Below, in pieces: positions 1-10,495 of a stretch of DNA of 64,000 nt. The stretch's first letter is position 1; each line of letters starts with the position of its first letter. The position numbers were made by a program, and so were the translations under genes. A model generated the notes under the pieces. The model ran no database searches. It worked only from the letters and a program-made list of their open reading frames with translations, and was not told where the DNA came from. Source of the DNA: Xylogone sp. PMI_703. Taxonomy: Eukaryota > Ascomycota > Leotiomycetes. The stretch lies in the NCBI GenBank assembly GCA_021399445.1, contig JAJTUQ010000001.1, forward strand, positions 5,022,001 to 5,086,000. The letters run 5' to 3'.

Positions 1-1034
1 GAAAAGGTGTCCATCTATATTTGAGAAATCAACTATCTGAGGACCAGGTTGAAGTTTTGAGGTATATTCTCTCCTTGCTGATTTATGGAACAGTACGGCT
101 GGTTGGGCTATCACCGCCTCTATATCTTGGCAGCTTGTATTTAGGAAATGTCTCTTCTTATGACTCTGAGAATTCCATTGCACCCCCTCAGCAAAATCCG
201 AAGTTGGAGTAGGGTCAGCAAACGAGACAGGGATATTTCTTCCGCGCCCATGTCTTACTCCTCTTTGCAAGCTTTCATCCTGCCATATCAATTGCAGAAT
301 GTATTCGCAGGAGCGTCCATCATTTAGACACCGTGAGCAGGAAGGTCGTCCTTCTATGTCGTGCGAATGTCAGCGAGAATTAGAAACCTACAGAACCATT
401 TTACATGCCTGAGCAACGCAATCGTCTCTGTTTGCATGGAATGCATCCGTATCGGGAATGCCTCACGCGACGTCCTGATATCTGTGCATTGTTGGAAGTG
501 GTAGTTGATACATTAGCCATGCCCTCAGAATCGATTTCACTAAGCGGTATATATTTGTGCCCCTAGTAAACTCATATCTGGATAGTATTTAGACATTGTT
601 CAGTGATTGATCCTTATACCTACATTACCTTTTGTTTTATTATGGTATAGATAAGATAACCAAAAGTGGGTACTACCGAATCCCCCTCCTCCGTGTCTAC
701 ATGTGCCCGCAACCTTTCCTCTTTCGTAAATAGCATTTTGTAACCGATATATCTCCGCATAACATTCTGGTCATAGAGGTTCCAACGTGCAATGCAGTGA
801 TTACTGGCTACACTGACTTTATGCGCACGTGTGATATTTCTCTTGGAAACTTGGGTACAATGCATATTGATCTTCAATCAACGAAGACCTCGAGAAGAAA
901 GAGGGAGAGGAGCATAAGTTTTGGACGTATGATAGATGGAATTACGGAGAAATAGTGGGAGGGGTCGCCAAAATCTTGAATTAGCTAAGGAAGTAGTCAC
1001 AAAAGTTACTTATCCTCTTCAACAGAATCTAGCG
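1..1034. other. Gene-poor left edge
   Basis: No convincing gene. A plus-strand reading frame is open from the left edge and stops at 212; it could be the 3' end of a gene outside the window, but no domain is recognisable. The rest holds only short frames without splice sites joining them into a family-like protein. The stretch just before 1035 is the 3' flank of the minus-strand reductase. Confidence 0.4.
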
Positions 1035-2217
1035 TCAAATCCCGAGCTCCTTGAAAGACTTCACCATATCCACGACACACTGCTCAAGGCCAGTCATCTC
1101 TTTTCCAAACACCTCTGTTCTCTTGCTATTGCTGAAGTCATAAAGCCCCTCTTCGGGGAAATCTCCTCCTATAGCATTTTCACTGGGCAGAAGCTCATAG
1201 TATTCAGGAAAATTCTTTCTGATAATCTCGACAATCTGACGAAATGAGTAAACCCCGTTTGAGAAGATTATGCGACTGCCAACGGCTCCGGGAGCGTCGA
1301 TTGCTTGCTCGTGGGCTTTAGCCAAGTCACGCACATCAACCCATTGGAAAATAGGATTATTAGGAATATCTTTCCCCTTATATTTACCAGTGAGAAGTTC
1401 AACAATAGTAACGTGAGCTGTGTTGATGGATCGAAGATCCCCGTTGATGATGGGGCCCAGTATAATTGCCGGATTGAGGCACGTGAGAGTAAAGTTAGGC
1501 TTTTCTATTTCCATGAAATTCCATGCCGCGCGTTCAGCAAAGGCCTTGCTTCCGAGATATCCCAAAACTGGATTGGATAGTGCTACTTCCTCTGAGATTG
1601 GATTCCAATCACTCTCACTATAGACATAACCAGGACGGTTTCCCTTGGTGGGATCCGTCACGGCAACAACTGAAGATGTAATGATCTAGCTTGATTTAGT
1701 ATATACAATTTGAATGAGCGCTTCAAGATAAAGGGCAGACTCACTACCCGCTTAACTGACGGAGCGTATTTCTTGATACTTTCCAAGATTCCAGTTGTGC
1801 CCACCATAGCGGGATCCAAGAGCTCCGTTTTGATATCTTGGACATTGAATCGGAAAGGCGATGCAGTGTGGATCACCACATCAAAAGGAGGTTCAGAGAT
1901 AATAGCTTTATTGAATGAGTTTGGCTTTGCTAGATCCTCAACAATAACGACATCAAGTCGGGACTTCGGTACATTTGGATATAGCGCAAAGATCTTCTTA
2001 GCTTTCTCGTCAGATCTGACTGTCGTTACTACAGAGTGCCTATAGCGATATTAGGCGATAAATTTTACCAAGCCTTCGATTTGAGCATACCCTTTATCAA
2101 GAAGAACTTTCAGGACATGGGCCGCAACAAAACCGTTGCCTCCTAGAATATATTAGGATAGTTGGAACTGGATTATGAGAGCCTGAGTTACCAACCTGTA
2201 AGAAATACTTTCGTCAT
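1035..2217 (-). CDS. NADPH-dependent aldehyde/ketone reductase, GRE2-like (extended SDR)
   Basis: Predicted 339-residue reductase of the dihydroflavonol-reductase/GRE2 group of extended short-chain dehydrogenases, which reduce aldehydes or ketones with NADPH in the cytosol. The ATG at 2217 opens a short first exon (2196-2217), followed by exons 2091-2142, 1745-2039 and 1035-1685; introns are 53, 51 and 59 bp and the first uses a weak GTTGGT donor. The joins restore the N-terminal nucleotide loop TGGNGFVAAHVL (from about residue 7), the strand VKRVIITSSVVAV and the catalytic YxxxK as YLGSK. The length is usual for the family. It is transcribed away from the Zn2Cys6 gene at 3113 and shares with it an upstream region carrying two palindromes, so the factor may regulate it. 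The substrate cannot be told from sequence. Confidence 0.9.
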
Positions 2218-2449
2218 ATCTGATAATTGAAACTGAACTGAAAAGGTAGGTCCGATTGTATATCTTGGAGTTATGATACTACGATCCTTTGGAAGAATCT
2301 GGGTCATTCAATCCCGATTGATACGTCCACAGAGAACCGGGTTCCATATTTATACCGCCCTACAGCAAAATGCATACCTTTCTACTTCCCGTTCTTTCGG
2401 CTTTAAAATTGCCCGTAGGAGAGAGAAGATGCCATGAGATAATAAGCCA

Positions 2450-2466
2450 TGGACAAAAAATGTCCG
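2450..2466. promoter_or_regulatory. Candidate Zn2Cys6 operator, site 1 (TGG-N11-CCG)
   Basis: The sequence tggacaaaaaatgtccg is an inverted repeat GGACA-N5-TGTCC. The outer triplets read TGG and CCG eleven bases apart. The 20-base block starting at 2451 recurs exactly in inverse orientation at 2926-2945. Function is inferred. Confidence 0.5.
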
Positions 2467-2929
2467 TAACAGGTTGCCAGAGACGTTTCAGGCCACTATG
2501 CTAGGATATAATAGGCTAGTAAAAAAGCAGGAAGATTAGGCATCTTACAAGAGTCGTATAGCCAATTTGTTCGTCGTGCATAGGTTACCGGTAATCAAAC
2601 AGGACCTGCGTTCACAGTTTCGAAACTGTTAGTAAAGTATAGGGGCTTATTGCATCATTCACTTGACTATGAAAAAAATGAAAAAATATTATTTGAAATA
2701 TAGAAATCATACATAGATATGCATACTATGTCTAGGCTATTAGCACCGCTTCTCCCTCCAGGGTTTTGCCTTCGTGCAAATTGTATATACCACTGATGCC
2801 CCAAATCTAGTATCGAAAAGTTGCATTGTGGCATTCTTGACATTAGAATCATATCTTCTCATATGTCAAGTCTGCCCCTGCTACAGCACAGCACTTTCCT
2901 ATGTCTTCGGAAGCCAGTCGTTGCCGTTA

Positions 2930-2946
2930 CGGACATTTTTTGTCCG
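2930..2946. promoter_or_regulatory. Candidate Zn2Cys6 operator, site 2 (CGG-N11-CCG)
   Basis: The perfect palindrome CGGACA-N5-TGTCCG has CGG and CCG triplets separated by 11 bases, the spacing known for Gal4-type binuclear cluster factors. It lies about 170 bp upstream of a Zn2Cys6 gene start and faces the reductase on the other side. An operator for the neighbouring factor is an inference. Confidence 0.55.
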
Positions 2947-3112
2947 ATGCTTTGTAACCGAGGAACAATTCGGTTGTGAACTACATAAGGATTGGGGAGT
3001 ATTACTAATTATAGACATGAAGTTCCTGCACATGTCTATAGTACGAAGGAAGGAGTAACCACAGGATCGAAAGGAGATTCCAAAAGTTTTCTTTCCTTAA
3101 TTCTCGGAAAAT

Positions 3113-5167
3113 ATGCTCCCGATCCCGAAACCAAATATTGTAAATCGTTCGGACTCTGATGCGGACGGTCTCGGCAATGTCAGTGACGAAGATTTACCGC
3201 AGCAGTGCTCCAAGGCAAAGATCGGGAATTCCATTACTAAGAAGTCATTGTCTTGTGTGTCGTGTCGAAAGCGAAAGTTGAGATGCGATCGAATCAAGCC
3301 GGAATGTGGAGCTTGTCTAAAGCTACAACATGTATGCGAGTATCCGCAGCGGAAGCGGAACCTTGACACGAAGTGTAGGATAAGAGAGCTCGAAGCAAAA
3401 TTAGGTATAGTATATCCTTCTATAAGTTCTTAAAATTACTTGGCTTATAGTTTCAAGCTGAGGCTGAATCGTTGCTTGCCTCTGAGCGCAAGAATGCCGC
3501 CATAGTACAAGCATCGTCTAGAACAGACCTCGGATTTATCAGAGATACACCTGAGTTAGGTATGTATTGATGATAGTTTGTGGACAGATCTTAATATAAA
3601 AAGAGCAGAGATGGGACGAAACACCCGCCACAGACTTAGGGACTCAACTTCTGGGGAACTATGCGCACTGAATTTGTCCGAGCCTCTACTTTCTCAAACC
3701 GTGATTGATGAGCTGCAAGTTGGACACTATTTAAAGAAATAACTAATTTTGACGTTTTACTACAGACATAAAATCTACTTTGAAAAGGTCCATCCTTCAA
3801 TGCCAATGATACACAAATCTCGATACTATGCCTCTCTACATCTGCCAGTTCACATGCGGCCCCCTATTGGCTTACAGTATGCGATTTGGACCACAGCAGC
3901 CGCAAGATCGGAGCAGTATTCATTCTATGAGCATCCGCTATACGAGCGTGCTAGAAGATATATCCAAGAGGCAGAAGTAAATCTAGCCAGATCAGCTTAC
4001 CAATTACTAAACCGCTAATACTTTATAGAATTCTAAAGAGGGGTTCATTTCTATCTACTATGCCCAAGCCCTTGCGCTACTTAAAACATTCGAAAGCAAA
4101 AACCAATACCACTCAAGGGCGTGGATGAGCTTAACTCGTATGATACGACTCGTGTATATGCTAGGGTTGTACAAGCTCGACGTTGAGATTCCCGAGTCTA
4201 TCATAGCGATTTCTAAAGATTGGATCCAGATAGAAGAAGGAAGGAGAGTTTTTTGGGTGGCTTTCTATATTGATTGCTGGTCTAGTTTTCACAATGGGTT
4301 TCCCACGATTATCCATGAAGACCATGTTCGTATATCATGAGCCTAATTTGATACTGTGCTTACAACTTCCAGATCATGACTAACTTACCCAGTTCGGAAG
4401 ACTCCTTCGAACAAGGAACTGTAGAAAGTACCGTTTCTCTTAGGAAGGCAATGACTCCCGAGGGCACTGCCAGCATATCATCGTTTGGTGGACTGATATT
4501 ATCAGTTGCTATCTTCAACTACAATTTTCAACATGTGCAACATGCACGACCCAATGAACATCCAGAAGATCCTATTAATGGATACTTCTGGAAGAGGCAC
4601 CGAACGATAGATAATTTATTATCGGTTATACCTATACTTCTCCCTGACCGTCTGAAATTATCAAGTGGCTTGCATGATATGAATACTGTGCCCATTCATA
4701 TGAACATCCATACATCATTTATATGTCTCCACGAGGCTGCAGCTAGAGCCGCAGACCAATACCGATTGAGTCGGGATCTGATTCAGCAAAGTCGGACTAG
4801 AAGTCTAGAGGCTGCGGAGGAGATTGCAAATCTTATGAGGTGCATAAGCCATATTGACATATCAAAGGTAAATGGCGATCCTTTTGATTCTGTAGGACTA
4901 TGTAACGTTCTAACCCGAGCCCAGATAAATACATGCGTTAGCTCTTGTCTCTACTGTGCTGGAAGAGTGTTTATCCAGCACGCAAAATCGTACGAAAAAG
5001 GACCACAAAGTGTAGCAAACCTGGAGTTCGTGTTTGCTGCGCTACGTATTATTGGGTTACGACTACCTATAGCAAAATTTTTCATTACCCAGCTAGAGCA
5101 GGAGGTTGATACTACTGGGATCGAAAGGCCTTCAAATTTCCCTACCGACATCGATGAAAATGAATAA
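3113..5167 (+). CDS. Zn2Cys6 fungal transcription factor
   Basis: Predicted 600-residue nuclear regulator. Exons are 3113-3404, 3458-3559, 3609-3714, 3766-3976, 4029-4325 and 4373-5167; together they give exactly 601 codons. The third intron (3715-3765) is GC..AG with a GCAAGT donor, and the fifth uses a weak GTTCGT donor. The DNA-binding cluster has cysteines at residues 48, 51, 58, 65, 68 and 75 (C-x2-C-x6-C-x6-C-x2-C-x6-C), followed by a short coiled-coil-like stretch (RIRELEAKLAEAESLL). The middle region has fungal_trans features such as YFEKVHPSMPMIHK, GRRVFWVAFYID and TNLPSSED. It probably governs the divergent reductase and itself through the palindromes upstream. Confidence 0.9.
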
Positions 5168-5995
5168 ACGAAGGGTGATAAACTTCTCATCATTGCATAG
5201 AGTAGACTAACCTATTAATGACAAATTTCGAATGTTGATATTTCTCACTTAGCATACACAGGCTTCGTGATGGCAGGAAGCAAAGCTGTAATACAGTGTC
5301 TGACCTGGAGAATTGTTAAAAGACTTCGGATGCCTGGTATTAGAAGAAGGGATTAGCAATATATAGTGGAGATACATAATTAATGACTGGCAGAAACGGA
5401 TTGAATATCATACGCATAGTGCATACAATGCCCAATTTATAACGTATTACACTAATTGAGAGCCTGGAATTTACTATAACTACAGGGCAATTTTAGGCTT
5501 CTATCGCTAACGAAAACCTAATATTTCAGCACATGAATAACCAACCATACCGCGTCTAGAAGGCGGGAGCTTGGGGGTACTTGTTTGCGTGAGGCACCAA
5601 CAGGCCTACTTATAAGAAATATATGTCGAATCTAGACCAAACCACGATTCCTAAAATCATCATCAATAAATCATTAAAGCACCTAGGAAACTCAGTAATA
5701 GCAAAGATAATGAGCACAGGAGAAAAGCATGCAGCTGTATGAGGTAACGTCGCTTAAAGCACGGGCGGTCGTTGCCCAGTCAGCCAAAATAAATTAATGC
5801 CTTATATTGTGGGCTTAAATGCAGTAATACTACCACGTGACTGGTTATTGAGTAAAGCTCGGGGCAAAACAAGTTGCGTCATATGTTTTAGAGACAGACT
5901 GTCATCATAAACTCATCTTTTCCACTCAAACTTCGATACGCATCTACTGCAAATAAATTCCCAAACCTTTTAGCTTATAGAATCGCTTCATTAAA
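5168..5995. other. Intergenic region
   Basis: About 0.8 kb, AT-rich, with stops in all frames. It holds the 3' flank of the Zn2Cys6 gene and the promoter of the small gene at 5996. No other gene or RNA was recognised. Confidence 0.5.
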
Positions 5996-6295
5996 ATGAC
6001 TCGTGCCGAAAACCAACCAGAAAATGGCCAGGCTGAGGCTAACAATATCGACACGGCCACTCAACAGCCGCTTAGCACTCAACCGCAGTTGGTTGAACCA
6101 ATGAGTATGATTCCAATCTGCACCACGCTGGGTCACATAGAAGTATTTCAATATTGACTGAGATTTGTAGAGCCAAAGGCGCCTGAAGAAGAGGAAGTCG
6201 TTCTGACACTACGCGGCGGACGCAGCGAAGCCTGCCCTGGCCGTTTCTGCTTCATCATCCCATGTCCTTTCCCGTGCGACTTCTGCATCATTTAA
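5996..6295 (+). CDS. Small protein with Cys/Pro/Phe-rich hydrophobic tail
   Basis: A two-exon gene of 77 residues: exons 5996-6104 and 6171-6295, with a 66 bp intron whose donor is GTATGA and whose acceptor is TTTGTAG. The N-terminal half is hydrophilic and rich in Gln, Asn and Glu. An acidic stretch PEEEE follows, then VVLTLRGGR, and the last 20 or so residues are hydrophobic and cysteine-rich, ending PCPFPCDFCII just before the stop. The cysteine tail suggests membrane association by palmitoylation or insertion; the ending is not a canonical CaaX box because the last Cys is third from the end. I recall short fungal proteins of this layout but no function. The phase-correct splice and compositional contrast support a real gene. 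Confidence 0.7.
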
Positions 6296-6942
6296 GCATC
6301 TCCACCCATCCCACATCAGTTGTTTTGGATTTATCAAATCCGGCCAGCTGAATCCAGTTCTCCACCATTACAGCGCACGTCACTATCACCACCGAGCTTA
6401 GAGATTGCACCATCGGCCGACTTTAGATGCTACAAAGAGTTAAATAGAACATATATTAATAAAGAGGTTAATCAAATTTAATTACAATTGGTTCTATAAG
6501 GATGCGTGTCAAGAACTTCAATAACTCTAAGTAACAGCGAGTCTCCTAGTGCTAGTGAGGGACGGTAGGGACGGCACAACCACCACGTAGCTAGCTAGTA
6601 GGGGATTACACTTATAAGTACAGTGACTCACACTTGTAATTTAGGCAGGCTTTTGTGTTATTACTTGAATATAGTTATCAATATATCTGCCGTATTTTGG
6701 TCTCCCTTAATTGTTCACCAATTAGTACATTCACTATTTTGAGTTAAAGCCTGTCTTGTCTTAGACTACCTCTATTCTCATCACCTATGCGCTCAGCAAT
6801 GTTGTACGGATAATTTCACGTAGAACAAATCAATGTTACCCAGATTGGTTATATTAAATATTACTATTCTGGGATATCACACTGGTAGAGGATGTCATGA
6901 AATGATAATTAATAGAAAGTGCTCGCTGAACCTAAAGACTCC
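6296..6942. other. Intergenic region between convergent genes
   Basis: 3' flanks of the small gene (+) and the AAA ATPase (-). No supported coding frame, repeat or RNA. Confidence 0.5.
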
Positions 6943-9466
6943 TCAACTTTTAAGCATAAGAGAAGATATGGTGGAATTATTCAAAATATCCACCACAAGT
7001 TTGAAATGCTTTATCGAAAGAGGCTCCTGCTTCTCAGCTGCCACGGCCGCAGCCGAGCTAAAAGCATTCTTGATTTGACGCCCATTAAGCTCCGACTTAG
7101 CAAGCTCTGTATAGTCGTCGTCGGACAAGTCCACATCCTGTGCGCTCTGCTGAGCAAAGTTTGCCCATATCTTTTTGCGGGCTTCTATAGATAGGTCAGG
7201 GTAGGACAACGTGATATGAATTCGAGAGTGGAACGCTTCATCAAAAGTCCTGATACGATTAGTAGTGAGGAACAATATGCCCTGGTAGTATTCCAGGAGC
7301 CGGAGAAATATAGAGACCAATGCGTTCCTTTCAAGGTCATGTGTATCTCGACGCTCCAAGAATACATCAGCTTCATCGAGGAGAAGCACAGCTCCAAATG
7401 TATTTGCGATATCGAGGACCGTCTTTAACCTTCCCTCTAGCATTTCAGGGCGTGCTCCAAGCTCACCGGATGTGACAGTATAAAGTGGTCTCTTTGTGTA
7501 CTCGGCAACAGCTAAATTAAAAAGATTTAGTGCATATGCTAAAGTAGCAGAGAATGAAATAACTAACCTTCTGCGGTGAGAGTTTTACCAACCCCTGGTG
7601 GACCATGAAGCAATATCACGATTCCTTTTCCCTTGCCTTGAGACTCGTCAGCAATACCGTATAAACAGAATACAACGGTTCTCCTAACCTTCAATAAAAT
7701 CATCAAAATCTCTTCCTTTGATATGTTGTTGGACCAGGACACGAGTAAGATACTTGACATCCTCGTTCAGAACTAGTCGATCAAAGACATCTTGCTTGAA
7801 GGTAACATCCTCAACAAGTCCAATATGTCCGATGAACCAATCCTTGTCGTAAAGAGAGAAGAATCGGACTCTGTCGCTGCAGAGAGCGAGGTCTTCCTCA
7901 GTCAATTCTCTATCTAGCTTAGCTACTGTAACCTCCCAATTGGGGTTTAATCGATTGAAAGTTACAGTGTCTAGAACAATTCTGGAGTTAACCTAATAAA
8001 ATTAGTATGTAGTCATTTATCTGGAATGTATCACTTCCTACCGTCATTTTACTCCCCCTGAGGTCCCACACAACTCCTTTGAGGAATTTAAGATGCTGCC
8101 CTTTTAGGCTAGCGAATCTCTTACCACGATTCACGAGGGTATTAAAGACCTCGTCACTGTTGGGGTGATATTTCAAGGGGAAAACATTCAATTCATTGAA
8201 GAATGTCACACCTTTGAATCCATCGATTGTGAAAGTTGTGTCCATGTTTCCAAATACGTCGCCATCAGAGTCAGTATATTCGGCCTTAATTGCGAGATAG
8301 ACCTCCATCCCACGAGGGGTCCATCTCTCTTCGTAATCTGCACTTTTTACTCTGTAGGCTCTGATATAATCGTTGCTTGTGTCAACAATTATATCTCCTG
8401 GCCAGAATGCTTCTCGGAGAATATCAAAACTGGATACACCCCTAGGTATGTTAGAAGTTTTTTACCCAAATGGAAAGCTTAGGTCATACTTAGAGAACAT
8501 GGTATTGATACTCTCGATTTTGGTTGCGAATTCGGTATTAATAAGGTCCAGCAACACATTAACGTGGGTAATGGTCAATTCATCACCTTGCTCAGAAGCA
8601 AACTTTCTGATAGAGTCTCTCTGTTTAAATATTAACAAACACTCTTCGTCTTACTGTTTTATGATTGAGAGCAACCTACATATCGAAATAAACCATCGTG
8701 AGGCCATGTAACAGAGGAACCAGTTTCTAGATAAGCCACCTCAGATTTCACAGTATTTTTGACAACATTACGGATCAAAGGGCTCCGCATGTCGAGCGCC
8801 GTTCGCCTCAACCCATCATCTTTATTGAAAATTCGTCGAATTACCAGGATGGAAGAGTCGCATTTATCAGGAGATAGGATTGCTTCTGATTGGTCGACAT
8901 CACCAGTAGATCTGTGGGGGTCATATGGACAAATGGTTCGTTCATCAGTCTCGTCGTTATAGATCTGGGCTATGTTTTAGTATAGTTATGTTGCCGCAAA
9001 ATAATGGGAGATAGTTATCATTTACATCATCTACTCTCCAAACTTGAACTTTCATTTCTTTGGGGTCTTCAGGCTTAATCTTCTCTCTGGGTTCATTGGG
9101 AGTTGTCTGATTCTCTTCATGGCTAGAAGAATCAGTAGGCGGCGTCTTTTCACCATCTGTATCGCTTGAGTCTTGCTTCTGATCATTGTCTTCGTTGCTC
9201 CTTTGGCTTGTGATATTGATAGAGCCATCTTTCAACGAATCCTCTTTCGACTCACTAAGCTCTTGGCAAGTCGCACTGGGATCTACTTCTGGCTCTTTAG
9301 TGGCGTTTGCCGATTTATTGTTTGGCTTGCCCATTGAAGTTGCGGGCTGTTGGTTTTCAGCAGCGTCCATCTTGGTTGTATTAGCAGCACCGAGGAAACC
9401 ATGCCGGCCGTGCCAACCTGCTAGATTCTCCAGAAGCTGTGCTTGTCCAAATCCACTATCAGCCAT
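6943..9466 (-). CDS. AAA+ ATPase with fungal DUF7025-like N-terminal region
   Basis: Predicted 732-residue AAA ATPase of the fungal type with a long low-complexity N-terminus, a central DUF7025-like domain and a C-terminal AAA module. Seven exons on the minus strand: 9026-9466, 8680-8964, 8490-8620, 8042-8441, 7689-7992, 7568-7636 and 6943-7511, all joins in phase. The ATG at 9466 is chosen because the longer frame starts with TTG. Residues 1-140 are rich in Ser, Asp, Glu and Pro. The AAA core shows Walker A GPPGVGKT (about 530-540), Walker B VLLLDEADVF (Asp 589, Glu 590), a sensor FLTTNR and the second-region motif LNGRQIKNAFSSAA. Such proteins are presumed remodelling ATPases; no specific role is known to me. 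Confidence 0.88.
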
Positions 9467-10495
9467 AATTGTAAGTCCTTCCTCGATGGGCTGAGAATTG
9501 TGCAATGTTTAAATTTCAGTTTTGGTATTTCCTAGTGGTAGCCTGTTTGTTAATCCAACACAGCCCGTAATTTATAATCTTGTAGGGTCAATAGAATAGA
9601 GGCCAAACTCACCAAAATTTTTCAAAGAAAACCATGGTATAGATTCATTAGCTAGAGCATAATAGTCATTTTATATCGGAAGCCTGACTGTTCACCGAGG
9701 TGAGACGTCCAGCCCGACCCAAGTTCTGCCTGGGCGATGCATCAAAGGAGGCGAATGAGACGAGGCAGCCGTGGTAGCCTTGCCGCAGCGCTCACCTTGT
9801 GGGGGTGGGGCTTGCGCTGCGAAGCCACGTATCATACTCTTCGGCTTCTTGGTTCAGCCCAATAGTAACGTGAATATTGGACTTTATTCTCAGCTGAAAT
9901 GCATATATGACTCTATTTACGATATAATCTCCATGTATCGGTTTAGCCAAGACCCATACGAACTTAGCGGCCCTATGATCGTCGCTAGTTATCAATAAAT
10001 TTATTGGACCTAGAGCCCCCAGTGATGAAATATCTACATATTACATATTATGTTAGAAAAGAATGGATATAGAAAGAAATACAACTCTAAAACAAATTAC
10101 TGAAGAAGTATCCTTTTCAATCGTTGTTATGGGTTGAGTGGATTAAGGTACGGTAAAAGTGGAGTTCTCTGCCAGTAAAACAAGGCTCTACGGATAGCTA
10201 ATATTGAAGCTCAATAGGTTATCAAAAGTATAACAACAATAACTTTCAGTATAACGTCTAGCTTGTGCTAGTGATAATCGATTCATTAGCAGTGTTGAGT
10301 TACTTAGCTACATCGGACATAACGCGCAATTGTCCAATAAACGTCGGTAGCGTGATAGGCAAACTAGATTATTACAAATTCATTACAAATGTAAACAATT
10401 CTCATTGGAACAAAACCGCATTGCAACAGAGGCATTCATACGTGCCTATTGTGCCCATTCAGAAGCAAACCTTTTCCTTAGACGCAATTAGCAGG
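9467..10495. other. Intergenic region
   Basis: About 1 kb holding the promoters of the divergent AAA ATPase and C2HC/Zn2Cys6 genes. The in-frame extension upstream of 10496 starts only at GTG, so it is treated as leader. Nothing else recognised. Confidence 0.5.

Larger units (their letters stand above)
2218..3112. other. Divergent promoter region between reductase and Zn2Cys6 factor
   Basis: Intergenic region of about 0.9 kb shared by two divergently transcribed genes. It contains no supported gene; short frames here lack domains. Its notable content is the pair of palindromes annotated separately at 2450 and 2930. Confidence 0.6.

Noticed and set aside
2451..2945. A 495 bp MITE with 20-base terminal inverted repeats
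   Set aside because: The inverted repeats are exact, but no target-site duplication flanks them, each is itself a Gal4-spaced palindrome, and the position between divergent genes suits regulatory sites better. A genome-wide copy search would settle it.
6190..6230. Ubiquitin-like processing site from the LRGG motif of the small protein
   Set aside because: Only four residues match and there is no ubiquitin fold before them; likely coincidence.
9467..9505. N-terminal extension of the AAA ATPase
   Set aside because: The longer frame begins with TTG; the first ATG is at 9466 and gives a good start.
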